Assembly: GCF_009363435.1 (NCBI RefSeq) | Contig: NZ_CP045354.1 | Span: forward strand, 872,001-936,000 | Length of the DNA: 64,000 bases | Direction: 5' to 3' | Source of the DNA: Labrenzia sp. THAF82 | Lineage (GTDB): Bacteria > Pseudomonadota > Alphaproteobacteria > Rhizobiales > Stappiaceae | Part shown: piece after piece, positions 19,357-27,330 of the stretch | How positions within the stretch are numbered: position 1 is the stretch's first letter | Layout of the letters: each line of letters starts with the position of its first letter | Translations under genes and position numbers: made by a program | Notes under the pieces: model-generated | The model's database searches: none | What the model was told of the DNA's origin: nothing | What the model saw: the letters and a program-made list of their open reading frames with translations, nothing else

Positions 19357-20760
19357 ATGGCAGAAGCAACGCTTCATGTCGGTAGGTGTAGTGCCGACGC
19401 GAATGATACATCATATTTGGATGCAATAATATTTGCGTTTGTTTCCTGTATACTGCCAAGCATTCCTTATTTCATTTTATCTTTTTTTGTGTGCCCAGTC
19501 AGGATATTTCCTATCGCGCTCTATTTTATACTTGCGGTTGCCGGCGCTTATTTGAGGCTTTTATCTTTAATTATACTCGCAATAATTGTTGCCAGTATAG
19601 ACTTAACTATTGTTGTGTCCGGTGTATTTAATCTCAACTGGTATCTGCTTTTAGATTCGGTTAGGTACTTGGGAACTTTGGAACTATTTTCTTTCACAGG
19701 GTACATTTTATTTGCAAGTATGATTTTATTGTTTGTTGCGCTTTACGTATTCCTGATCGTTCGAAATCGCGAAAAATTCAAAAAAGTAAGTCTGATCCCA
19801 TCAATACTGTGTTGCTGTTTCATACTCATCGCGGATGTTTCAATGAATCTGTCATCACAGTCCACTCTGGCGAATACCTTGCGGAGTGGTGCGAAATTCT
19901 CTTCCGCGGTTTCCCAAACGAACCTAGATTCGTTTTCTGCAATTCACCCAGATCAAAATGTCTTGGTGGTAATGATAGAAGGGATGGGAGCATTTGAAAG
20001 ATCAGCTCATCAAAATCTGCTCTGGGAAATTTTCGACACGCCTGAAATAAAATCTAGATTTGAAGTTGCTACTGGAACAGGACCTTATAAGGGTTCGACA
20101 ACGAGCGCTGAATCGAGGGAGTTGTGCGGTCGTTGGGGGGACTATTATGACTACTTAGAAGAGCGCGAATTTGATTGCCTACCTGCTCAATATCGGGACA
20201 ACGGCTATGAAACCGCGGCATTTCACGCATTTGGGGGAGACCTGTTTCAAAGAAAAACATGGTTCCCAAGAATTGGCTTCGAAAAACTATTCTTTAAAGA
20301 GCAGCTTGAGGGAAGTCGACATTTGCCAGAGAACCGGGTTTGTGGATTGACTTTCAGAGGCCTATGCGATCTCGATATTGCAGATGTTGTCGAATCTTAC
20401 TTGCTAAAGCCAAGCAAGAAGCCAAAATTTTCTTATTGGTTGACACTAAATACTCATTTGCCTGTTGAACCCGGTGCCGCAACAAATCGGCTGAATTGCG
20501 GGAACGAAACTTTGTTTGACGATTGGACGGTCTGTTACATCACTGAAATGTGGATGGATGTGTTGTTTCGAGTTCGTGAAATTGCGCTGAATCCGAAGCT
20601 ACAAAACACACAAATCCTTTTAGTCGGAGACCATCATCCCCCAGTTTGGACTAGACAAGGCCGTGGGTTATTTGTGCCGGGTAGAGTTGCTTGGCTGCAT
20701 TTGAATCCTAACGCTTCAATGACACGGGAAGATATGGCTTCAACTACCATCACTCAGTAG
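19357..20760 (+). CDS. Sulfatase-fold membrane transferase (LTA synthase/phosphoethanolamine transferase-like)
   Basis: A 467-residue protein with five or so membrane helices in the first 160 residues, followed by an extracytoplasmic alkaline phosphatase/sulfatase-fold domain. Visible active-site blocks are VVMIEGMGAF (first metal-binding acid), GTGPYKGSTTSAESRELC (with the expected nucleophilic Thr) and LVGDHHPP (late metal-binding Asp-His pair). Members move phosphoglycerol or phosphoethanolamine onto envelope polymers, so it may decorate LPS, glucans or a capsule. The gene is distinctly AT-rich with unusual codon use compared with its neighbours, which points to horizontal transfer. Its 3' end overlaps the converging ferredoxin-like gene by 11 bases. 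Acceptor unknown. Confidence 0.75.
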   Translation: MAEATLHVGRCSADANDTSYLDAIIFAFVSCILPSIPYFILSFFVCPVRIFPIALYFILAVAGAYLRLLSLIILAIIVASIDLTIVVSGVFNLNWYLLLDSVRYLGTLELFSFTGYILFASMILLFVALYVFLIVRNREKFKKVSLIPSILCCCFILIADVSMNLSSQSTLANTLRSGAKFSSAVSQTNLDSFSAIHPDQNVLVVMIEGMGAFERSAHQNLLWEIFDTPEIKSRFEVATGTGPYKGSTTSAESRELCGRWGDYYDYLEEREFDCLPAQYRDNGYETAAFHAFGGDLFQRKTWFPRIGFEKLFFKEQLEGSRHLPENRVCGLTFRGLCDLDIADVVESYLLKPSKKPKFSYWLTLNTHLPVEPGAATNRLNCGNETLFDDWTVCYITEMWMDVLFRVREIALNPKLQNTQILLVGDHHPPVWTRQGRGLFVPGRVAWLHLNPNASMTREDMASTTITQ

Positions 20761-21442
20761 GACTAATGTCAGCGAAACTGCCCATATGGAACCGAGCATT
20801 TGCAGGTTCCTGGTGGTGCTCTTCACCTATTGGGCAAGCTCTGCGGGCAAGACAGCCGCTCCAGCAGGTAGCGTTTTCCGTAGCGGCAAGATGGTCGCGG
20901 CATTTGGGAACGTCATACCCGTTTTCGACCGAAAGCGCGCCTACTGGGCAGGCAGCGATGCAAGGTTTTCCGCTGCAGGTCTCACATGGGCCCACAACGT
21001 CAGACCTGGTCGCCAGATCGAATGTTTGCTCTGAGAGGAGCGCAGCCCGAAATCCTGTCCAGGGTCCATAGCGGTGATGGGCCAAGACGCCCATCGGACT
21101 TTGCGAAAATCCGCCACAAGCCTGCGCCCATTGCTGAAAGGGATGAAAAGGAGGACCTTCGAACGGGAACAGCGCTTCAAAATCATTCGCGCCGGCAATC
21201 GCACTCAAAGTTCTTTTCGTGTAGCGGTCGAGCGGGTCGGATCTGTTGTCAGAAAATTCCGGGCTTGAGGTCAGTCGCGGCCAGAGAGTTGGCCCAGTGC
21301 TGCCGACAAGAAGCAAAGACTTTGGGTGCCTGCCACCTGTCATAACCGGAACCGGATCGCCCGGGCCGGGCGAGAACCCGCCCAGCACGAAAAATCCAGC
21401 AGTTGCAAGACTGTCTGTCAGATCTGCCGCTGGATTTTCCAT
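20750..21442 (-). CDS. 4Fe-4S ferredoxin-like protein related to QueG
   Basis: A 230-residue protein whose middle and C-terminal parts resemble the iron-sulfur half of epoxyqueuosine reductase: a HRYGPWTGFRAALLSEQTFDL segment followed by CETCSGKPCIAACPVGAL (one full C-x2-C-x4-C-x3-CP set), and then a second cysteine group, CWSGCLARRACPIGE. The N-terminal part is much shorter than in QueG, whose cobalamin-binding domain is missing, so it is not QueG itself. An electron-transfer or radical-repair role is plausible, but the partner is unknown. It follows argG by 11 bases in the same direction, so it is probably cotranscribed. Confidence 0.65.
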   Translation of the reverse strand: MENPAADLTDSLATAGFFVLGGFSPGPGDPVPVMTGGRHPKSLLLVGSTGPTLWPRLTSSPEFSDNRSDPLDRYTKRTLSAIAGANDFEALFPFEGPPFHPFQQWAQACGGFSQSPMGVLAHHRYGPWTGFRAALLSEQTFDLATRSDVVGPCETCSGKPCIAACPVGALSVENGYDVPKCRDHLAATENATCWSGCLARRACPIGEEHHQEPANARFHMGSFADISPTE

Positions 21443-21453
21443 ATCATTCTTCG

Positions 21454-22674
21454 TTAGCCGAGCCGGTCACGCTTGGCCAAAGTGCGCAGGCGCAAGGCGT
21501 TCAGTTTGATGAAACCGGCAGCATCTTTCTGGTCATATGCACCCTGATCGTCTTCAAACGTCACCAGTTCTTCTGAATAAAGCGAATAAGGCGAGGACCG
21601 GCCAACCAGAATGACGTTGCCCTTGTAGAGCTTCAAACTCACGGTGCCGGTGACATGCTCCTGGCTCTTGTCGATCAGGGCCTGAAGCATTTCGCGCTCT
21701 GGCGAGAACCAGAAGCCATTGTAAATCAGTTCGGAATAGCGCGGCATCAACTCGTCCTTGAGGTGCGCTGCACCGCGGTCGAGCGTGATGGATTCCATGG
21801 CGCGGTGGGCCGTAAGCAGGATGGTGCCGCCCGGTGTCTCGTAGACGCCACGGCTTTTCATGCCGACAAACCGGTTTTCGACCATATCCAGGCGGCCAAT
21901 GCCATTGTCACGGCCATAGTCATTCAACTTGGCGAAGAGCGTTGCCGGAGACATTTTTTCTCCGTTGAGAGAAACGGCATCGCCCTTTTCAAAACCGATC
22001 TCGATTTCGGTGACGACATCCGGCGCTTCTGTAGGATCAACTGTGCGCTGGTAAACATACCCGGGTGCTTCTTCCGCAGGGTCCTCCAGAACTTTGCCTT
22101 CAGAAGATGAATGCAACATGTTGGCGTCCACAGAAAAAGGCGCCTCGCCGAGCTTGTCCTTCGGCACCGGGATTTGATGCTTTTCGGCAAAGTCGAGCAG
22201 ATCGGTCCGGGATTTGAACGTCCAGTCACGCCATGGGGCGATAACTTTAATGTCCGGATTCAGTGCATAGGCTGAGAGCTCGAAGCGAACCTGGTCATTC
22301 CCTTTGCCGGTTGCACCGTGGGCAATCGCATCAGCGCCGGTTTCTTCGGCAATTTCGATCAGGCGCTTGGAGATCAGCGGCCGGGCAATTGATGTGCCCA
22401 GCAGATAAACCCCTTCATAGACGGCGTTGGCGCGGAACATCGGAAAGACGAAGTCGCGAATGAATTCCTCTCGAAGGTCATCAATATAGATTTCTTTGAT
22501 GCCGAGCATCTCGGCCTTGCGGCGCGCCGGTTCCAGTTCCTCTCCCTGGCCGAGATCTGCTGTGAAGGTTACGACTTCGCAGTCAAATTCCGTTTGCAGC
22601 CATTTCAGGATGATGGATGTGTCGAGGCCGCCGGAATAGGCGAGCACGACTTTCTTGATGTCACCATGCGCCAT
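21454..22674 (-). CDS. argG: Argininosuccinate synthase ArgG
   Basis: Joins citrulline and aspartate with ATP in arginine synthesis. The 406-residue product begins [20 protein letters not shown], with the PP-loop SGGLDTS at residues 14-20, then the [26 protein letters not shown] and [15 protein letters not shown] substrate-binding blocks. A longer frame reaches 22779 but has no family match. The downstream ferredoxin-like gene follows after only 11 bases. Housekeeping gene, assignment secure. Confidence 0.97.
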   Translation of the reverse strand: MAHGDIKKVVLAYSGGLDTSIILKWLQTEFDCEVVTFTADLGQGEELEPARRKAEMLGIKEIYIDDLREEFIRDFVFPMFRANAVYEGVYLLGTSIARPLISKRLIEIAEETGADAIAHGATGKGNDQVRFELSAYALNPDIKVIAPWRDWTFKSRTDLLDFAEKHQIPVPKDKLGEAPFSVDANMLHSSSEGKVLEDPAEEAPGYVYQRTVDPTEAPDVVTEIEIGFEKGDAVSLNGEKMSPATLFAKLNDYGRDNGIGRLDMVENRFVGMKSRGVYETPGGTILLTAHRAMESITLDRGAAHLKDELMPRYSELIYNGFWFSPEREMLQALIDKSQEHVTGTVSLKLYKGNVILVGRSSPYSLYSEELVTFEDDQGAYDQKDAAGFIKLNALRLRTLAKRDRLG

Positions 22675-22915
22675 AGAGGAAGGGTCCAGTTCGCTTTTGG
22701 GGCGGTATGTCCGCGCCGTTGAAAATTTGCGGCAATTTAGCCGGTTCTTTACCCGGTGCAAGCCCTTAGGCGTCAGCAAGGGCAGGACAATCTGTTGCAG
22801 GCAGGAAACAGACTGCAGGTAACACGAGTGAGGTTTGAAACTTGCAATTGACCCGAAGGCGGAAGAGGGTGTTAACAGGAAGTGAACGAACCAAGCGGCC
22901 AGACTGGGAGGCGGT

Positions 22916-23314
22916 ATGAGTCTGATCGATTTTGAACTCGACCACTATGACTATCTGACCTTCGTAATCCTGATTCTGGTGGTCATTGCGTTTTTTTACG
23001 TGATGGTGACGCTGGGCGGATTGCCCGGAAAACTTGCGGAAAAACGCAATCATCCGCATGCAGAATCGGTAAAACTCGGCGGCTGGATCGGGCTGTTTAC
23101 TGTCTTTCCCTGGATACATGCCCTGATCTGGGCCTATCACGACTCCATGACCGTCGACGTTCGCAAGCTGCCGAAAAACACAGATATGGAACCCGAAGAC
23201 GGCACTGCACGGCAGGGCGGAGAAAAGCTCGCACCTGAAGCTGATGCGGCTGAGCCGCCGACAAATAGTCCAACGGGCAAGTCTTCATCACCAGAAGATG
23301 GTGCGCATACATGA
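22916..23314 (+). CDS. DUF3302 inner membrane protein (YiaW-like)
   Basis: A 132-residue protein with two membrane helices ([23 protein letters not shown] and [21 protein letters not shown]) and a charged, low-complexity cytoplasmic tail. The [24 protein letters not shown] loop between helices is the DUF3302 signature. In enterobacteria the related yiaW gene is paired with yiaV, a membrane fusion protein, as here. A GGGAGG site precedes the ATG, and the stop overlaps the next start as ATGA. It may act as the small inner-membrane component of the export unit, like AaeX in other systems. Role inferred. Confidence 0.8.
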   Translation: MSLIDFELDHYDYLTFVILILVVIAFFYVMVTLGGLPGKLAEKRNHPHAESVKLGGWIGLFTVFPWIHALIWAYHDSMTVDVRKLPKNTDMEPEDGTARQGGEKLAPEADAAEPPTNSPTGKSSSPEDGAHT

Positions 23315-24462
23315 CGATCGCACTTCTGATCCTGGGTGTTTATGCGCTCTTTGCCTGGTTGGTTTTTTACAAGTTTCGATGGCTGAAATTCAATATCGCC
23401 TGGGGTGTTGTGACCTTCTGGGTTGGATTTCACGTCCTTTTCCTGCTGGTCGTGCTTCTCCGGTTTTTCACGCCGTATACGATTGACGGGCACGTGATCC
23501 GGCAGACAATCCAGATTGCGCCACGCCTGCCACACCCAACGGTTTTGGAAGAGGTCTTTATAGCTCAGAACCAGAAGGTGAAAAAAGGCGACAAGCTTTA
23601 CCAGTTCGAAAAGACGCTTTATGCGGCTCAACTGGCCGAGGCCGTGGCAAACCTGGCTGATGCACGCCAGAATGCGCTCATTCTGGAAGAAGACATTCAC
23701 ATCGCACAGGATTCGCTTGAGGCTGCGCAGGCCAACGAAACTTATGCGGCACAGCAAGTGAAGCGGTATTCAGACCTTGTTCCCAAGGGTGGAGCCAAAC
23801 AGGAGACACTCGACAAATGGGAGGCGCAGCTCGCAGCAGCTCAAGCACAGGTGCACGAAGCGCGTGACAACCTGAAAAAGGCTCAACTTGCCGCTGAGGC
23901 AAAGATAGACGGTGTCAATGCGCAGGTTGCCGGTGCCGAGGCGCAGGTCGAGCAGGCACAATATTATGTCGATCAGACAACAATCTATGCCCCGGAAGAC
24001 GGCGTCATCATTTCCCAGCAGGCACGGCCTGGTCTCGTCGTCGGCGGATTCAGGGTTGCATCAATCGCGGCGTTCGTTGCTGACGCCGATCCCTATTTTC
24101 TGGCGACTTTTTACCAGGAACATCTGAAATTCGTGGAACCAGGCCAGCCGGTTGAAGTGGCGCTCGACATTTATCCGGGCCAGATTTTCACGGGTAAGGT
24201 CAAAGCGATCTGGGATGGTACCGGACAGGGCCAGATCATTCCGCGAGGCCGCGTGCCTGAGTTCATGTTCATGAGCCCGCAAGGCCGATTTGCGGTCGAG
24301 ATCGATCTGGACGACGACCCCGCACTGAAACGGTATCCTGCGGGTGCACATGGTGCAGCTGCCATTTACACCGGTGGAGGCGGCGGCTGGGTCGCGGTTT
24401 TGAGACGTGTGAACATGCGACTTTATTCGTGGGTCAATTTCATTGTTCCCTTTGATGTGTGA
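23311..24462 (+). CDS. HlyD/EmrA-type membrane fusion protein (YiaV-like)
   Basis: A 383-residue periplasmic adaptor anchored by two N-terminal hydrophobic segments (residues about 1-20 and 28-53). The lipoyl-like half-motifs are HPTVLEEVFIAQNQKVKKGDKLYQFE and YVDQTTIYAPEDGVIISQQARPGLVV. Between them is a long alpha-helical hairpin (about residues 95-215) with heptad-like Ala/Gln/Glu repeats, the part that docks to the outer membrane channel. A beta-barrel domain follows (VEVALDIYPGQIFTGKV). It starts in an ATGA overlap with the DUF3302 gene and is followed 16 bases later by the outer membrane channel gene. Together they form a tripartite-like exporter, with no energised pump in the window. 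Confidence 0.88.
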   Translation: MTIALLILGVYALFAWLVFYKFRWLKFNIAWGVVTFWVGFHVLFLLVVLLRFFTPYTIDGHVIRQTIQIAPRLPHPTVLEEVFIAQNQKVKKGDKLYQFEKTLYAAQLAEAVANLADARQNALILEEDIHIAQDSLEAAQANETYAAQQVKRYSDLVPKGGAKQETLDKWEAQLAAAQAQVHEARDNLKKAQLAAEAKIDGVNAQVAGAEAQVEQAQYYVDQTTIYAPEDGVIISQQARPGLVVGGFRVASIAAFVADADPYFLATFYQEHLKFVEPGQPVEVALDIYPGQIFTGKVKAIWDGTGQGQIIPRGRVPEFMFMSPQGRFAVEIDLDDDPALKRYPAGAHGAAAIYTGGGGGWVAVLRRVNMRLYSWVNFIVPFDV

Positions 24463-24478
24463 GTGAGAGTTTCAGCGT

Positions 24479-26032
24479 ATGGGGCGGTTGCGGAAATTGG
24501 GTCGTTGGGGGGTGCTCGCAGGCGTGCTCTTCGCTGGTGGTTGCATGGTCGGACCCGATTTCGAACGTCCCGAGGCTCCGGTTCTCGACAGCTGGAGCAA
24601 AGGTGCCAATCTCACCATCGACAACCGGACCGGTTTCACCAGCCGCAGCGCCCATTCCGTGCCGTGGTGGCACGTCTTCAAGGATGAAACGCTCAACAGC
24701 TTGATTGCGCAGGCTTACCGGCAGAATGTCGGACTGCAGGCAGCCGGTGTCAGGGTCTACCAGGCCCGCGCGCAGCTCGGTATTGCAACCGGTGAACTGT
24801 TTCCGCAAGTTCAGGAACTGAATGGCGGATCCAAAAGCATCCGTTTCAGTGCCAATGATCCGTTCATACGTGATCTGGAGCGAGTCGGGCTGGTCAATGA
24901 TCACATTACGCGTGTGTCGACCGGCTTCGACGCCGCCTGGGAAATTGATGTCTGGGGCAAGATAAGGCGCGACATTCAGTCTGCTGATGCGAACCTCAAG
25001 GCCAACATCGCTTCTTATGATGATGCACTGGTGACGCTGACCGGTGATATTGCCGCCACTTACGTCACTGCGCGCGAAATACAGCAGCTGATCACGTCGG
25101 CGCGCAAGAATGCCGCGCTTCAAAAGAAGTCTCTCGATCTCACTCGGTTGCGCCTTGAAAATGGAGCTGCAACCAAGCTGGATGTCGATGAAGCCACCGT
25201 GCTTTATAACAACACGCTCGCATCCATTCCCGGCTATGAAGCTGAACTCTCACAGGCTTACAATGCCTTGAGCCTGCTGTTGAGTGAGCCGCCAGGAGGC
25301 ATGAAGTCGCGGCTCCGTTCCGGTGGCCGCTATCCGAGGGTTCCAGCGGAAGTCGCGATCGGCGTTCCGGCCGATATGCTTCGCCGACGCCCTGATATCC
25401 GGCAGGCAGAATATGTGGCAGCTGCGCAATCGGCACAGATCGGGGTCGCCAAGGCGGATCTTCTGCCGGCCTTTACCATCTCCGGTGCTATCGGAGTGAG
25501 GGCAGATGATTTTTCAAACCTCTTCAACAACGGCTCGACAGCAGGTTTCATCAATCCCGGATTTTCCTGGAATTTTCTGAACTATGGACGTATCCAGAAC
25601 AACGTTCGGGTCCAGGATGCCGAGTTTCAGGAAACGCTTCTGAACTACAAGAACACGGTTTTGAACGCCTATGCAGAAGTTGAAAATGCGCTCACGGCAT
25701 TTTTGCGCTCAAAGCAGGAAGCGGTCTATCTCAGGCGCAGCGTCAGGGCCGCCCGTAGCTCGGTGGGGGAAGTCGAGGCGCAGTATCAGGACGGTACAGC
25801 GTCATATAATCGGGTGGTTGATGCACAAAGAAGTCTGCTTCTGGCCGAGACGCGTCTTATCGCGGCACAGGCGAATGTGCTTACCAATCTGATCGCTGTC
25901 TACAAGGGTCTTGGCGGTGGCTGGGTGCCGGAAAATGTCAAGGGACTGATCTCGAACGAAACCCGGCAGCAGATGGCGGAAAGAACCCGCTGGGGCAAAC
26001 TTCTGGAAAAGCCGGTCGGCGACGCAGGTTAG
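24479..26032 (+). CDS. NodT/TolC-family outer membrane efflux lipoprotein
   Basis: A 517-residue outer membrane factor. The N-terminus is a lipoprotein signal ending LFAGGC, followed by MVGPDFERPEAP, the typical NodT/OprM opening. Two repeats of the outer membrane efflux domain follow: SLIAQAYRQNVGLQAAGVRVYQARAQLG with FDAAWEIDVWGKIRRDI in the first, and ADMLRRRPDIRQAEYVAAAQSAQIGVAKADLLPAFTI in the second. It forms a trimeric channel through the outer membrane and periplasm. It is the last gene of the DUF3302-HlyD operon, with a 16-base gap. The substrate may be an aromatic acid or lipophilic drug, as in related systems. Confidence 0.9.
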   Translation: MGRLRKLGRWGVLAGVLFAGGCMVGPDFERPEAPVLDSWSKGANLTIDNRTGFTSRSAHSVPWWHVFKDETLNSLIAQAYRQNVGLQAAGVRVYQARAQLGIATGELFPQVQELNGGSKSIRFSANDPFIRDLERVGLVNDHITRVSTGFDAAWEIDVWGKIRRDIQSADANLKANIASYDDALVTLTGDIAATYVTAREIQQLITSARKNAALQKKSLDLTRLRLENGAATKLDVDEATVLYNNTLASIPGYEAELSQAYNALSLLLSEPPGGMKSRLRSGGRYPRVPAEVAIGVPADMLRRRPDIRQAEYVAAAQSAQIGVAKADLLPAFTISGAIGVRADDFSNLFNNGSTAGFINPGFSWNFLNYGRIQNNVRVQDAEFQETLLNYKNTVLNAYAEVENALTAFLRSKQEAVYLRRSVRAARSSVGEVEAQYQDGTASYNRVVDAQRSLLLAETRLIAAQANVLTNLIAVYKGLGGGWVPENVKGLISNETRQQMAERTRWGKLLEKPVGDAG

Positions 26033-26085
26033 CGTTAAGGCAAGCCTGCTGGATGAGGTTTGCCAGTTTTGGCAGGGCAGGGCTG

Positions 26086-26685
26086 TCAGACCGCCTTTGC
26101 TGCGTATCGTGCCAAAAACATGTCGACGCTTTCCTCAATAATCTTTTCCATCTCGGGTCGCTCCGGCACACGACTGGCATAGATATTGGGGTAAAAAGCC
26201 CTTGACTTGAGAAGGCCCAGAAACTGCTCGGCCGCAACCGATGGATCGTCAGCGGACAGCTTGCCTTCTTTGATGGCTTCCTGGATGTGCTCGGCAAAAA
26301 CGGATAGTTTGGTCATGCGGCTGTTCATATCCGCAGCGAGTTCGGGGTCACGGATAGTTTCACTCATGATTATGCGGGCAAGGCTCATGAAACAGGGATT
26401 GATCATCAATTCCCCTTCTGCCCACCCCAGGCGGATCAGCGCCTCGCGGATAGGAAGGTCCGGATCATATGGCATTTCCAACGCCGAGTTAATCTGATCG
26501 GCCAGGCATTGGTTGATACCTTTGAACAGAACTTCCTTGCTTTCAAAGTGATTGTAGACAGTCCGTTTGGAGACTTGAGCACGATCTGAAATGCGATCCA
26601 TGCTCGCACCCGCGAAGCCTCTTTCCTGAAATTCCGCGATTGCCGCTTCGATGATCTGCTTCTTTTTCTGGTCAGATACCGACAT
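26086..26685 (-). CDS. TetR/AcrR family regulator, AefR-like
   Basis: A 199-residue TetR protein. The helix-turn-helix is AIAEFQERGFAGASMDRISDRAQVSKRTVYNHFESKEVLFKGI. The C-terminal half, with SLARIIMSETIRDPELAADM and AEQFLGLLKSRAFYPNIY, resembles the AefR-type C-terminal domain common in regulators of efflux and quorum-related functions. It sits tail to tail with the efflux operon and head to head with iorA, and two dyads lie in the shared promoter region (26765-26822). The most direct inference is that it represses itself and iorAB. Whether it also controls the export operon is open. Confidence 0.88.
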   Translation of the reverse strand: MSVSDQKKKQIIEAAIAEFQERGFAGASMDRISDRAQVSKRTVYNHFESKEVLFKGINQCLADQINSALEMPYDPDLPIREALIRLGWAEGELMINPCFMSLARIIMSETIRDPELAADMNSRMTKLSVFAEHIQEAIKEGKLSADDPSVAAEQFLGLLKSRAFYPNIYASRVPERPEMEKIIEESVDMFLARYAAKAV

Positions 26686-26764
26686 TGTCAGCTCGTTTCG
26701 CCCCGGATTGCCTATTCATCTGTTTGTGGTGCCCCAGCCCTTTCATCCCAAAAAATGCGCCCTA

Positions 26765-26822
26765 TGTAAACTGTGGCGTTTACAGATGCGAAATCTGAGA
26801 CTAAACTGCACGGTGTAGTTTA
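26765..26822. promoter_or_regulatory. Two TetR-type operator dyads between tetR and iorA
   Basis: Site 1 (26765-26784): TGTAAAC and GTTTACA with a 6-base spacer. Site 2 (26802-26822): TAAACT and AGTTTA with a 9-base spacer whose inner bases are also nearly symmetric (9 of 10 pairs complementary around 26812). Both share a TAAACTG element. They lie between the divergent starts, as expected for operators of the adjacent TetR protein. Confidence 0.7.
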
Positions 26823-26865
26823 CTTCCTTTAGCCAGATAAGGCCAGCCAAAGGAGCCTCCTCCTC

Positions 26866-27327
26866 ATGTCTGTTACACTAAAAATCAACGGGGAAACGCG
26901 CACGCTTGATGCGGATCCTGAAAGCCCGCTGCTGTGGGCATTGCGCGATGAACTTGGAATGACCGGAACCAAATTCGGTTGTGGTATCGCAGCCTGCGGC
27001 GCCTGCACCGTACATTGGGACGGTGTCGCCATTAGGTCCTGCCAGACACTGGTGGGAGACCTGGATGGTGCTGAAATCACCACCATCGAAGGTATCAACA
27101 CGAAAGCTGCCGAAGCAGTGCAAACGGCCTGGAACGAACTGGATGTGCCGCAGTGCGGCTATTGTCAGTCCGGGCAGATCATGGCCGCGACGGCTCTGCT
27201 CGCCGAAACGCCGAAGCCGACAGACGAAGACATTGACGCTGCCATGGACGGAAACGTCTGCCGCTGCGCCACTTATGCCCGTATTCGCAAGGCCATTCAC
27301 CTTGCCTCTGACAAGATGGAGGGCTAA
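26866..27327 (+). CDS. iorA: Isoquinoline 1-oxidoreductase-type alpha subunit (2Fe-2S)
   Basis: The small iron-sulfur subunit of a xanthine-dehydrogenase-family molybdenum hydroxylase. At 153 residues it has both clusters: the plant-ferredoxin-type [2Fe-2S] at Cys39, Cys44, Cys47 and Cys59 ([14 protein letters not shown]), and the helical-domain [2Fe-2S] at Cys97, Cys100, Cys132 and Cys134 (CGYCQSGQ and VCRCATY). It passes electrons from the molybdenum centre of the large subunit to an outside acceptor. The gene is separated by 3 bases from iorB and is preceded by a strong AAGGAG site. Substrates of this class are N-heteroaromatics or aldehydes; the true substrate is unknown. Confidence 0.88.
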   Translation: MSVTLKINGETRTLDADPESPLLWALRDELGMTGTKFGCGIAACGACTVHWDGVAIRSCQTLVGDLDGAEITTIEGINTKAAEAVQTAWNELDVPQCGYCQSGQIMAATALLAETPKPTDEDIDAAMDGNVCRCATYARIRKAIHLASDKMEG

Positions 27328-27330
27328 CCG

